Origin: Limnomonas spitsbergensis
Taxonomy: Eukaryota > Chlorophyta > Chlorophyceae > Chlamydomonadales
Direction: 5' to 3'
Length of the DNA: 64,000 bases
Assembly (NCBI GenBank): GCA_037349105.1
Contig: JAYJMM010000004.1
Coordinates: forward strand, 1,329,001-1,393,000
A program made the translations under genes and the position numbers. The notes under the pieces were generated by a model that was not told where the DNA came from, did not search any database, and saw only the letters and a list, made by a program, of their open reading frames with translations. The stretch's first letter is position 1; every line of letters begins with the position of its first letter. This document shows, piece after piece, positions 54,790 through 64,000 of the stretch.

Positions 54790-55560
54790 CCAATAGGAGG
54801 ACAGCAGCAGCAGTTGGCTCTTGCCCAATATTTCAATGACGTTACACCTCTCGGGCATGCGGCGGCATACAACTGTCTTGTAGGACACTGAAGGGGAGAT
54901 AACAAAAGAAGGGGTGATAAAATAGATGGAGGAAATAGAAGGAAAGGCAGCAAGTTGGACAACTCGTCCTCCACAAAAGCCAGGGCCTCCCACTGGCTCC
55001 CACTCATGCCTGTCCTAGTACAACTGGACAATGACGTTACACCTCTGGGCCCTGCTCAAACGAAATCTCGGCCGCATTGGTGCCTACCTTTTCGATTAAG
55101 AGTGAAAGGGAGGGAAAGAGTGAATAGAACGGAGAAATAGGCCGAGAAAAAGGAAAGAATGAATGAAACGAAGAGGAACCAAAGGAAAAGGCCAAGAAGG
55201 GAGGGCGTTTTGTCCCCAAGACCCACAAGAGTCTAACCCTAAATCAAATCATCCACATCTTCTGTAAAAGTTGCGGCCTCCCTCCTATGCTTGCTCCAGT
55301 ACAACTGGTGAAAGCTCGTGGATATTGCCTTGAGGCCTGCCAAACCCGGTTCTGGTAGATTCTCCTGGGCGCTAGGGCAGTGGAAGCAAGCTTGTAGCAC
55401 ATCCTCCACATGCTCACCATCTCCTCTTACCCAGCATCTTTGGTGTAACGTCATTAACCCAGCATCTTTGGCAGCAGCGTGTCTTATGCCGCTGACCGTT
55501 GCACCGTCCTCTAGTGCCATGCTGGTAGCGCTGAGTCACAGCCATAAGAAAACCTTCACA
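54790..55560 (-). pseudogene. Nested LINE family-B C-terminal fragments
   Basis: On the minus strand, 55520-55239 carries the zinc-binding end of the LINE ORF (HQRCWVRGDGEHVEDVLQAC then HCPSAQE). A second fragment of the extreme C-terminus with UTR lies at about 55000-54835, ending in the TGACGTTACACCTCTCGGGC tail. A further tail starts at about 55031. At least two truncated insertions are nested here. The reading frame of the outer copy is broken by a 13-bp insert at 55444. Confidence 0.7.
55429..55471 (-). mobile_element. 13-bp LINE micro-insertion with 15-bp target-site duplication
   Basis: ACCCAGCATCTTTGG occurs at 55429-55443 and again at 55457-55471. Between them is TGTAACGTCATTA, the very 3' end of LINE family B. 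Only 13 bases of the element were retained after target-primed insertion into an older LINE copy. Confidence 0.8.
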
Positions 55561-55589
55561 AACCTTCACTAGTTGTGCACTCGTCTACA

Positions 55590-56100
55590 CATTCTTGGGC
55601 ATCATTCAGAACGAAAGTGGTAGCGTGGGGAAAGCCATGCAAGGTAGAAAGGCACATCTGACTACTGCGCTGCAACGTGCTCACAGGCTTCAAATGTGCG
55701 TGTCAATGACATTACGCCTCTGGGCCCTGCTCGAAAGTGCGTGTAAGGCATCATCTCACAGGAATAAAATTGGCAGCTGCCTGGGCCAACTTAGGTGAGT
55801 TGGTGTGGGTCACCTCCTGCCGGGGCACTGCCTGCATCAGGAACTGCGCCAGGCTGCGGGACTATCCACCTGGCCAAGCCTTTTTTAGCAAGGCCCAGAG
55901 GTGTAAGAAGTCATTAACACGAGCACACACCCTCTAGCTCGTGCAGCTCCTGGCGTCGCCATAAAGCTCCCGCCGTCATGAATGGGCTGTCTAGCTGTGC
56001 TGCTGGTGCTGCTGCATTGTCGAAGCGGTTGTACCTGCACGATACCGTGGGTATTGCTACATGCACTGGTGCAGCTCCTCAAATGCTGGAGTGCTGCTCG
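55590..56100 (+). pseudogene. LINE family-B fragment, plus strand
   Basis: FLGIIQNESGSVGKAMQGRK near 55590-55650 matches the segment after the YADD box in the copy at 45.4-47.2 kb. The frame is interrupted at 55704-55736 by a 33-bp tail insertion, then continues VRHHLTGIKLA to about 55860. Another tail (CCAAGCCTTTTTTAGCAAGG, then CAGAGGTGTAA) follows at about 55873-55915. Confidence 0.7.
55696..55744 (-). mobile_element. 33-bp LINE-tail insertion with 8-bp target-site duplication
   Basis: GTGCGTGT at 55696-55703 is repeated at 55737-55744. The bases between (CAATGACATTACGCCTCTGG...) are the reverse complement of the LINE family-B 3' end. Confidence 0.65.
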
Positions 56101-57004
56101 TACAATGAAAGCTGACTAGGAGGCCTGATGCAGACGAGGCAGGGACGACTGAAGCATGCCTCATACGCTTATAGCAAGAAATAAAATTTCACCATCCTGC
56201 TATGAGCCTGCTGGCTACACACGACACCCTCCTGAGGCCCTGACCCAAGAAAACCAGCATGACCCGCACCGAAAACTATGACTGGAGTCAGTCATCCAGG
56301 CTGCCCATGATTTCCTTTTTCTGAATTGCAGTGCATATCAGTTTCCTTCTAGGTCCTGTAGAAAAATTGTTTGTATTGCCATATTGAATAAGAAATACGT
56401 TCACGAATGCAAGTTGCACGTCCTCTTATCCTGCTTGGCTTAATAGTCCTAGGATTTTAACATACTTCCTGACGGCCCTGCCGATACCAGCCCGAATAGA
56501 TGTTTGTTAACATATCGTAATTTGCGCAGAGCCAAAATAAGATAAATATGATAATTTATGTATGCTGGAGAGGGTCCCGGCCTTCAGTCCAAATATTTCC
56601 CGGGTCGCCTACAAGGGCATGCGGTTTTCAAGTCACACCATAGCCTGGACAATATCTCCAGCGCATGGTGTGCCATGCAAACTGCATGCCCCTAAGCAGG
56701 CAAGATACAAGATACATTGGTATAATTATTGTTGCCCTGGGATAAGTCAATATACCTGCATGCGCCTGCAAAGCTCTTAACATAGGTATTGATACAGCAC
56801 ATCATGGTACACCATGATGTGCTGTATCAATACCTATGTTGAGCTTTTGTGAGTGTGAACGGTCCGGTCGAACGGTTCCCGTTTTTTCTTGCTATTGTGT
56901 GAACGTCACCCGGAACAGGGCGGATGGATGGACAGGAAAACATATCCAATGCTTTCTACTTAACAAACATAATCCTTTCTACACGTCTGGGGAGACTCGT
57001 GCAA
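56101..57004. other. Intergenic region upstream of the starch branching enzyme gene
   Basis: No gene recognised. Contains the long palindrome at 56770-56847. The final 150 bases should include the branching-enzyme promoter. Confidence 0.45.
56770..56847. repeat. Long near-perfect palindrome
   Basis: The core at 56779-56840 has 30-base arms (AACATAGGTATTGATACAGC...) around a 2-base loop, with no mismatch that I can find. AAAGCTC/GAGCTTT extends it on both sides, with two extra bases on the left. It lies about 160 bases before the proposed start codon of the branching enzyme. Confidence 0.92.
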
Positions 57005-60000
57005 ATGTTGAACCGCACGCTGGGAGTAAATGCTCTACCTCTGAGACGGGAGGTTGTCGTGGCCAGGCCTCCGCCAGGTAGATAGGAACAGAATACGAGC
57101 ATGGTTTTTAGAAATGTGATGATGCAGGATAGTTCGGTCTCATTAACACATATAATGTTTCGACCCTTTTGTCGGTAGTTGCTGTGTCTTCATCAGCTCG
57201 CCTGCTGCTGAGGCATTCGTTCGTCGTCAAGGCCCTGGAGAGCTCCTCTGCCATTGACACACTGAGGCGCGAGAACGAGCCATTGAAGCCTGGTCTGGAC
57301 GAGGCCGGAGAAACGGATGATGTCACGCTTCCTGTCGGAGAAGTAGCGCTCAGCTCAGACATCGACCCGGAAGATTTTTGGTCGCCTGCGGTGACCGTCC
57401 CAGCGGATCACGAGTTTATCGAGGAGTATGGCGCACCATCTCCCATCCCCGCGCATGATGGCACCGAGTGCTTCAAGTGGGACAAGATGATGGGGAGCGC
57501 AGCTGAGCACTTCAAGGTAGGGTTGGGACGGACGTGATCCGCCACGAGTCGTCTCGCTATCTTTTTGATCCCAACTTTAGTAAGCCGTTCATTCCGGGCA
57601 CGGACATACGCGCGATGACCGCAGTACCGCTGGAATGTGTTCAAGAACATCAAGGACTCCATCGACACAAATGAAGGAGGAATCGAGAAGTTCTCTCAGG
57701 GTGAGCTGGTCTGCTTGATCTACCTCAACCTGAACCAGGACCTGCTTACTTGCTTGGTGTGCTGATACCGGTAGTAAGATATTTTTTGCTTCTTCTTACC
57801 ATGGCCATTGGCCTGCTTGGCTGCTCCCTCTCCCCCCTTAAGGCTACAAGTACTACGGCATCAACCGTGGTACGCTCGAAGGAAAGACAGGACTCTGGTT
57901 CAGAGAGTGGGCCCCTGGTGCTAAGGTGAGGGGGGAGGAAACTGAACTGTGCAGTAGTGTGCAGTGTGTGTCATCAAGCTTTTCAGTTCGGCCGCCATGC
58001 AAGCAGTGAAAGGCCCCCTTGAACTATTTCCGCATATGTTGAAACGGCTCCAACAGCCAACTTATCTCAAACCAAGTGAGGAATCCCCTTAAATTCCTCT
58101 CAAAGCATGCTGTTCTTGCCCCTCTCCCCAGGCCCTATGCCTGGTGGGTGAGTTCAATGACTGGGCCCCCAAAGACGACCAGTGGGCCTTCAAAAACGCC
58201 TTTGGTGTATGGGAGCTTTTCCTGGCTGACAAAGAGGACGGCACCCCTGCAATCAAGCACAGGTATTGCTAAATGGGAAGGCTCCAGGCAGGAGCTGCCA
58301 GGCAACAGATACATCTAACCTCAGCCCATAGCTGCTGCTCGCAGTGCACCTCAGCTTGCATGGAGGGTGACTAGGGTCTTAGATGAGGCGCAAAAAGCCA
58401 CACAAAACATGCCATGCACAATTCTGTCCGTCCTATCACCCCTGCCCTTTGCATGGTGTTTCATTTCCTGTTGCAGGACGAAGCTCAAATGCCGCCTTGA
58501 GGGTGCTGATGGCGCCTGGCATGAGCGCATCCCTGCCTGGATCAAGTGGGCCACCCAGGAGTGGAACGAGATCCAGTTCAATGGCGTGCACTGGGAGCCC
58601 GAGCAGAGGGGGGCGCCAGGGGAGGTGGACATGGAGACGGACAAGCGGTACACGTTCAAGTACCCGCGCCCGGCCAAGTGCGTACAGCGGTTTGCTTTGC
58701 AGTCATGTCGTAGTGAAGTCCATGACTTGGCTATGACTGAAGCCATGTGGGCTTTCATTGTTTCATAGAATCGAAGCAGGGTCCTGTGTTTCAAAAAAGT
58801 TTAACCATACCGCCCCTCTACTTCCACACGACAGGCCTCGCTCTCTTAAAATTTACGAATGTCACGTTGGCATGTCCAGCGCTGAGCCCAAGATAAATAG
58901 CTACCTGGAGTTCCGGCGGGACATGGTGAGATACAGTGTGCACCAAAACCGCCTTTAGGGGCGCAGCTGGGAGGCCAGCACCGGGCCCATTGGGACGGAA
59001 ACATTATCGGCCTACAAGTGGTAACCCATGCGACAGGGCATGCGCAATGAGGTCCCTCGGCCGCGGGATGTAGCTGAAATGTAGCTAAACATCGCATAGA
59101 ATAACACTGGTGGTGTCTCTAAATGCAGTCACTGCCGATGGCTAGCCAGCCACCCTTGCAGCAGAGGGGGTATAAGTTCCCCATTTCCAGGGACAGGTGA
59201 TGCAGGGTCTGCTGCTGGTCCCCGTCGCTTGCCAAGGTTACGCCCATGGTGTAGCTAGCTGATGCGGTTTCTCATGCAGTCCCCTGTCCTCCTTTCCCCC
59301 CATCGTTGCACAGCTGCCTCGCATCCGCAAGCTAGGCTACAACGCCATTCAAATCATGGCAGTACAGGAGCATGCGTACTATGGATCCTTCGGCTACCAT
59401 GTCACCAACTTCTTTGCGGTGAGGTAGCCGCCAGCCAGACATGGGTTATCACCTCATATTGAGACTGCTTTCCGGATATTGAACCAAGACATATTTATAT
59501 ATTGATGTTACATATCTACTGGGATAGGTGCATGTCCCCGAGCATTGGTGTCCCGAGGGAAAATGGATCCTTGACACTCAGTACAGTTATCCCTGACACG
59601 TGACACCCCTTTCAACCCCACCCTCATCTGAATCCCTCCCTTCTTTGCACCCTCTTCTCACGCCCACCCTTATCTCAGCCCCTCCCTCATCTCACCTCCT
59701 CCCTCCCTGGCACCCTTCTCACCCCCACCCTCTCATCTCATCCCCACCCTCCCTTGCACCTCATCTCAACCCCATCCTCCCTTGCACCCTTCTCAACCCT
59801 CACCCTGTCACCTGTGTGCACACCTGCTAGGCCAGCAGCCGTTGCGGCACCCCGGAGGAGCTCAAGGCGCTGATTGATGAGGCGCACCGGCTGGGCCTGG
59901 TGGTGCTCATGGACATCGTGCACAGCCACGCGTCGAAGAACACTGGCGACGGCATCAACATGTTTGACGGCACGGATGCGATGTACTTCCACAGCGGTGC

Positions 60001-63000
60001 ACGAGGCAACCACTGGATGTGGGATTCCAGGGTGTTCAACTACGGTGGGCCTAAGGGGCTTACCAGGCTGGATAGGCAGGACGCTGATGACAGGGGGGGG
60101 AGGGGAGGGGAACGGGGGGGGGGGGGGGGCTCTTTTGATGGAAGTTCAGGGAGATTGAATCTCCTCAGCACTCGGCTTTCAAGAGGCCTTGCAATGGCCT
60201 AATCCTTTGAACCCCAGGTCCTATTTGGAGGCTGTTGACGCAGGATGTTTCTGACATGCCATGCAGCTATACAGCATGCCATGCAGCCATGCAACATCTG
60301 CAGCTACACAACATGCCATGTCCTGCAGCTTTCTCATGTATTGCGTTCCTGTAATATTGCATTCCAGGCGGCCAGGCATCGCTTTCTGTCGCTGAAAGCC
60401 CGCACTGCCGCCTTCCTCCCGCCTCTCCATACTGGCAGGGAACTGGGAGACCCTGCGCTTCCTGATGTCCAACGCACGCTGGTGGATGGATGAATACAAG
60501 TTTGACGGCTACCGCTTCGATGGCGCAACAAGCATGATGTACCACCACCATGGCCTGCAGTACGTGTTCACGGGTAAGGCTGCGATGCAAAGAGGCGTCA
60601 GCCAATCAGCCATGCCTGCATAGCTGAATTATGACTTCCGCAGGATTCCTCAGGCTCAGGTCTCATGGAGCCGAGGGGAATGCGGACCTTGAGATGCATC
60701 TCCCCAGCTAGCTGATCATTGCACGCTGCTTATACACCTATTATCATAAACCGCAACCCTGCGCATCCTCCTTGTTAATGCTCCCTTGCCTCTTTTATCT
60801 GTCAGGGCGCTACAATGAGTACTTTGTAAATGCTCTCGTGCCTCTTTTGTCTGTCAGGGCGCTACGATGAGTACTTCGGCCTCAACACTGATGTTGAGGC
60901 GGTGGTGTATCTCATGCTGGTCAACTGCATGCTGCACGACACCTTCCCCACGGCCATCACCATTGGCGAGGATGTGAGCGGCATGCCCGCATTCTGCAGG
61001 CCTTGGCAGGAAGGGGGCGTCGGCTTTGATTACCGTCTGCAGGTCAGTGGGTGGGAGGGAAAGACCAGAGGGGGATGTCTGATGCACTGTGTGTGCTGCA
61101 CAATGGGATCACGCGTAGCCTGCTGTATTCCTGTCTGGTGTGTAGGTGTGTGTGTGGTGGGTGGGGTGGGGGGGGGCACCAACACTAAACAATGGGATCT
61201 TATTGCAGCAGAGGGCTTGCATGGAGGTGAAGGAAAGAAACAGCTGTGCTAAGTCGCAAAGCGAAAAATACATGCGTTGCCTGCTGTATTCCTGTCTGGT
61301 GTGAAAGTGTGTGGGGGGGGGGGGAACAACACTAATGAATGGGATCTTATGCAGCGGAGGGCTTGCATGGATGAGAAGGGGGAAAACACGTCTGATGTTT
61401 TGCAATGCGGAAAAAAAACATGCGTTGCCTGCTGTAAACCTGTCTGGTGTGAAAGTGGTGTGTGTGGGGGGGGAGCCCTCTCATGCTGGACTCCCGATGT
61501 TTATGGTGCTGGAACCTGACTCCTTAAACATGTGTTCCTTAGTTGTCTGATATGCCTTGCCGCCCTCTGTGGCCTGGCAGATGGCCATCGCTGACAAATG
61601 GATCGAGGTGCTGAAGAAGTATGGCGACCATGAGTGGAGCATGGGAGACATTGTCCACACACTAACCAACAGGAGGTGAGGCTGTGTAGCCCTCTGCTAT
61701 GACGTTGAATATGGATAAGAGTGTCGTAGTGTTAAGAGCCCCGCCTCGCTCAGTACTGTCAGTGTCTCCTCGACATAGCCTCAGGGTAGGATACACTGTG
61801 CATTATATGGATGTACAGCATGTACATATGTATAGCCTTAGACTCAGCAGCATCCAGGGACGCTACAGCCTGTGCCTATCGGGCAGGCAACGCGCAGAAA
61901 CGCCCGACCATGAAGAATTCACCGAAGCTTCACCTGCTACGAAACCTGTCGAGGTCTTTCGCATTCGTCCTTGAAGAGGCACAGCCAGTTTCACCTCCTG
62001 CTTCCTCTTTTTTCCTTCGGAGGTGTCGTACAAACTTGCTTTCACAGCTGTGCTGCTGGCCCTGGCTGCCAGGTACGCTGAACCCTGCGTAGGGTATGCG
62101 GAGAGTCACGACCAGGCCCTCGTGGGCGACAAGACCATTGCCTTCTGGCTCATGGACAAGGACATGTACGATTGCATGGTAAGGCGGGGACAGGAGTGTA
62201 GCCGGCAACCAGTGGTGCGTGAAGGTCGCCTAGTAGGTCGCCTAGTAGGTGGGCAACATCTAGGGCAGTCTAGGTAGGGTTGTCATTGTGGGCCCCTTTG
62301 TACCGTACATGACTTCACAGGTTTATAAACCTGAAACCTGAATGCATGTCTCCCACAGGTTTCAGGTTTTCAAACCCATGAAGTCATGACCCAAAATGTG
62401 GCATGTCTCTCACAAATTTGGGTCCTGTTGTCCTAGTGGCAGGATCATTGCAGCCAAAGGACATTTCCTTCTCACAAAATACTCTCTTTTTACATTCTTG
62501 TAGATTTTCCTGAAAGTTATTAATATAGGGTTTAGGGTTAGGGTTAAGGGTTTAACTTAAAGGGTTTAAGGTTAAGGATTTAAGGTTTAGGGTTTAGGGT
62601 TTCAACACCAGTGTGCGGGCGATGAGTGGGGCCCTGGTGTATTGAGGTGACATACACCGCCTGAGATGTCTGTGATGGGGATCTGTGCCGGGCTGTACCC
62701 TTTTCCCTTGGTTGACGCCCATGTGCATGCCCCATCCCGCTTGGCAGGCCCTCCCTGGCCATGGGCCGCAGAGCCCGGCAGTGGACCGAGGCATTGCCCT
62801 TCACAAGATGATCCGCCTCATCACCTTGGTGCTGGGCGGGGAATCCTACCTGAACTTCATGGGCAATGAGTTTGGTGAGCCGGTCTGTGTTTGCTAGGAC
62901 TTCAAGGCAGTACAGCCATGGGAAAGGGAGGTGGCTGTGCTTGGCCTCATGCAACAGATATGTGATGTGGTACCCTGACAGTGGTGTTTGTGTGTGTATG

Positions 63001-63169
63001 TTGGAAAGGGGGGGGGGGGGACGGTGTTCAGGCACACCGTGCGCAGCCTGCTACCCTGGTACAGCCCCCTTGCAGCACCTTAGCGCTATCCACTGACTGT
63101 GTGTGTTCAATTGTCCATGCTGGTGACCGCAGGCCACCCTGAGTGGATCGATTTCCCCCGCGTGGACAG
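57005..63169 (+). CDS. SBE: 1,4-alpha-glucan (starch) branching enzyme, plant type, 3' end missing
   Basis: Fifteen exons visible: 57005-57077, 57179-57516, 57625-57700, 57843-57925, 58132-58262, 58477-58677, 58835-58925, 59314-59418, 59831-60044, 60439-60573, 60858-61042, 61581-61675, 62073-62178, 62748-62874, 63133-63169; the gene continues past the right edge. About 665 codons are covered. CBM48-like start: [41 protein letters not shown]13 region I is VLMDIVHSH. Region [13 protein letters not shown], has the nucleophile Asp. Region III, IGEDVSG, has the acid/base Glu. Region IV is [12 protein letters not shown]. The enzyme makes alpha-1,6 branches in plastid starch, and the basic N-terminus ([17 protein letters not shown])  fits a transit peptide, though exon 1 is inferred from phase and splice sites. 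The proposed first 100 residues are poorly conserved. Confidence 0.93.
60060..60128 (+). repeat. G-rich tract in branching-enzyme intron 9
   Basis: Several G runs of 4 to about 17, separated by single bases, from about 60092 to 60128. The strand could form G-quadruplexes in DNA or in the pre-mRNA. Confidence 0.7.
60786..60882 (+). repeat. Duplicated 52-bp acceptor segment in the branching-enzyme gene
   Basis: CTGTCAGGGCGCTAC occurs at 60799 and again at 60851, with the preceding CTCTTTT and following GATGAGTACTT also copied. The second acceptor (exon from 60858) is correct. The upstream copy (exon from 60806) would shift the frame, because 52 is not a multiple of three, and would reach an in-frame TGA within about 20 codons. 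Confidence 0.85.
61105..61480 (+). repeat. Imperfect ~150-bp tandem repeat in branching-enzyme intron 11
   Basis: CCTGCTGTATTCCTGTCTGG at 61121 and again at about 61277, with a variant at about 61426. Each copy is followed by GTGTG and a G run, and the first two by AATGGGATCTTAT...CAGAGGGCTTGCATGGA-like sequence. About two and a half units. Confidence 0.75.
62308..62388. repeat. Imperfect inverted repeat in branching-enzyme intron 13
   Basis: A 33-base arm at 62308-62340 pairs with 62356-62388 at about 29 of 33 positions, around a 15-base loop. It could fold in the pre-mRNA. Confidence 0.8.
62526..62602 (+). repeat. Interstitial telomere-like tract
   Basis: About 77 bases of degenerate TTTAGGG/TTAGGG/TTTAAGG units in branching-enzyme intron 13. 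TTTAGGG is the plant and green-algal telomere unit. Confidence 0.8.
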
Positions 63170-63284
63170 GTAAGGACCTTCAAGGGTCAGGGGTCAGGAA
63201 TCATGTCCGGATGACATGCCCGCCTGCAACATGCCATGCTGCCTCCATCTGTCATTATTTGCTGTTTTCATTAGGATGCCTTAC

Positions 63285-64000
63285 CCAGCTGCAACCCCTG
63301 GTCCTTCTTCTGCTTTGCCCCTCTATGATCCCAGACCCTACTTGTGCCTTGCCCAGCTAAGATCCCCAGCACTTCCCTTACCCAGCTACAACACTAGGCC
63401 CTGATCTTACCCAGCTACAAGCCTAGGCCCTACTTGTGCCTTGCCCAGCTAAGATCCCCAGCACTTCCCCTACCCAGCTACAACAATAGGCCCTGATCTT
63501 ACCCAGCTACAAGCCTAGGCCCTACTTGTGCCTTGCCCAGCTAAGATCCCCAGCACTTCCCCTACCCAGCTACAACAATAGGCCCTGATCTTACCCAGCT
63601 ACAGGCCTAGGCCCTTATAGTGCCTTGCCCAGCTAAGATCCCCAGCACTTCCCCTACCCAGCTACAACACTAGGCCCTGATCTTACCCAGCTACAGGCCT
63701 AAGCCCTTATTGTGTCTTGCCCAGCTAAGATCCCCAGCACTTCCCCTACCCAGCTACAACACTAGGCCCTGATCTTACCCAGCTACAAGCCTAGGCCCTT
63801 ATTGTGCCTTGCCCAGCTAAGATCCCCAGCACTTCCCTTACCCAGCTACAACACTAGGCCCTGATCTTACCCAGCTACAAGCCTAGGCCCTTAATGTGCC
63901 TTGCCCAGCTAAGGTCTCCAGCACTTCCCTTACCCAGCTACAACACTAGGCCCTGATCTTAACCAGCTACAAGCCTAGGCCCTTATTGTGCCTTGCCCAG
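63285..64000 (+). repeat. 92-bp tandem repeat in branching-enzyme intron 15
   Basis: CCCTGATCTTACCCAGCTAC recurs every 92 bases (for example 63399, 63491, 63583). At least seven copies run off the right edge. Each unit holds three or four ACCCAG or GCCCAG words after pyrimidine-rich stretches, that is, acceptor-like sequences. The true acceptor of the next exon lies beyond the window. Confidence 0.92.

Noticed and set aside
60806..60880. Earlier start for branching-enzyme exon 11
   Set aside because: Using the upstream duplicated acceptor shifts the frame and meets TGA; the downstream copy restores the conserved protein.
63285..64000. Evenly spaced repeats resembling a CRISPR-like array
   Set aside because: The whole 92-bp unit repeats, so there are no variable spacers; it lies in an intron.
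1..64000. tRNA, rRNA and other RNA genes
   Set aside because: I looked for tRNA-like arm sequences and rRNA signatures and found none I could support by eye; a covariance-model scan would be decisive.

Overview
The window looks like nuclear DNA of a green alga. Genes are intron-rich with GT-AG and some GC-AG introns. The gene set is plant-like: a chloroplast Clp chaperone, a photosystem I antenna protein, a plant-type starch branching enzyme and an ER Qa-SNARE of the SYP81 group. A TTTAGGG-type telomere-like tract lies in one intron. TGTAA, the usual chlorophyte polyadenylation signal, lies 60-105 bases after three stop codons. I cannot name the species; a repeat-rich chlorophyte or early-branching green alga fits best.

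Layout. 1-8.2 kb: the 3' 19 exons of a ClpC/ClpD-type HSP100 gene (+), with striking tandem repeats at its splice acceptors. 9.4-10.5 kb: an intronless PP2C phosphatase (-). 11.0-11.7 kb: a 635-bp MITE-like element. 11.8-28.5 kb: a composite LTR-retrotransposon island with three LTR copies. It holds an intact gag ORF, a frameshifted copy of the element's 3' coding part, and an intact 1378-codon ORF that joins a C5-cytosine DNA methyltransferase, a retroviral-type integrase, a PHD finger and a C-terminal domain resembling a DNA adenine methyltransferase. No reverse transcriptase is visible anywhere in the island. 28.9-30.4 kb: a decayed LINE. 31.1-34.5 kb: an 11-exon RFT1-like flippase gene (-). 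35-41 kb: mostly non-coding, with one unidentified coiled-coil ORF and LINE debris. 41.8-45.0 kb: a divergent pair, organellar single-stranded DNA-binding protein (-) and SYP81/syntaxin-18 (+), sharing 205 bp. 45.4-48 kb: a decayed LINE and its tails. 48.9-50.5 kb: an 8-exon LHCA gene (+). 51.1-54.3 kb: a second divergent pair, UNC119-like lipid-binding chaperone (-) and mitochondrial ribosomal protein uS9 (+). 54.7-56.1 kb: nested LINE fragments. 57.0-64.0 kb: a starch branching enzyme gene (+), running off the right edge.

The host genes are unrelated housekeeping and photosynthesis genes with no operon logic. The main novelty candidate is the methyltransferase-integrase retrotransposon. Retrotransposons that captured C5 methyltransferases have been reported before in dinoflagellates and charophytes. 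The arrangement seen here (methyltransferase directly upstream of the integrase in one ORF, plus PHD finger and a second methyltransferase-like domain) deserves comparison with those. A second theme is recurrent tandem duplication of 3' splice-site segments in host introns. Exon boundaries were assigned by eye from homology, splice signals and reading phase. In every complete multi-exon gene the assigned exons sum to a multiple of three.
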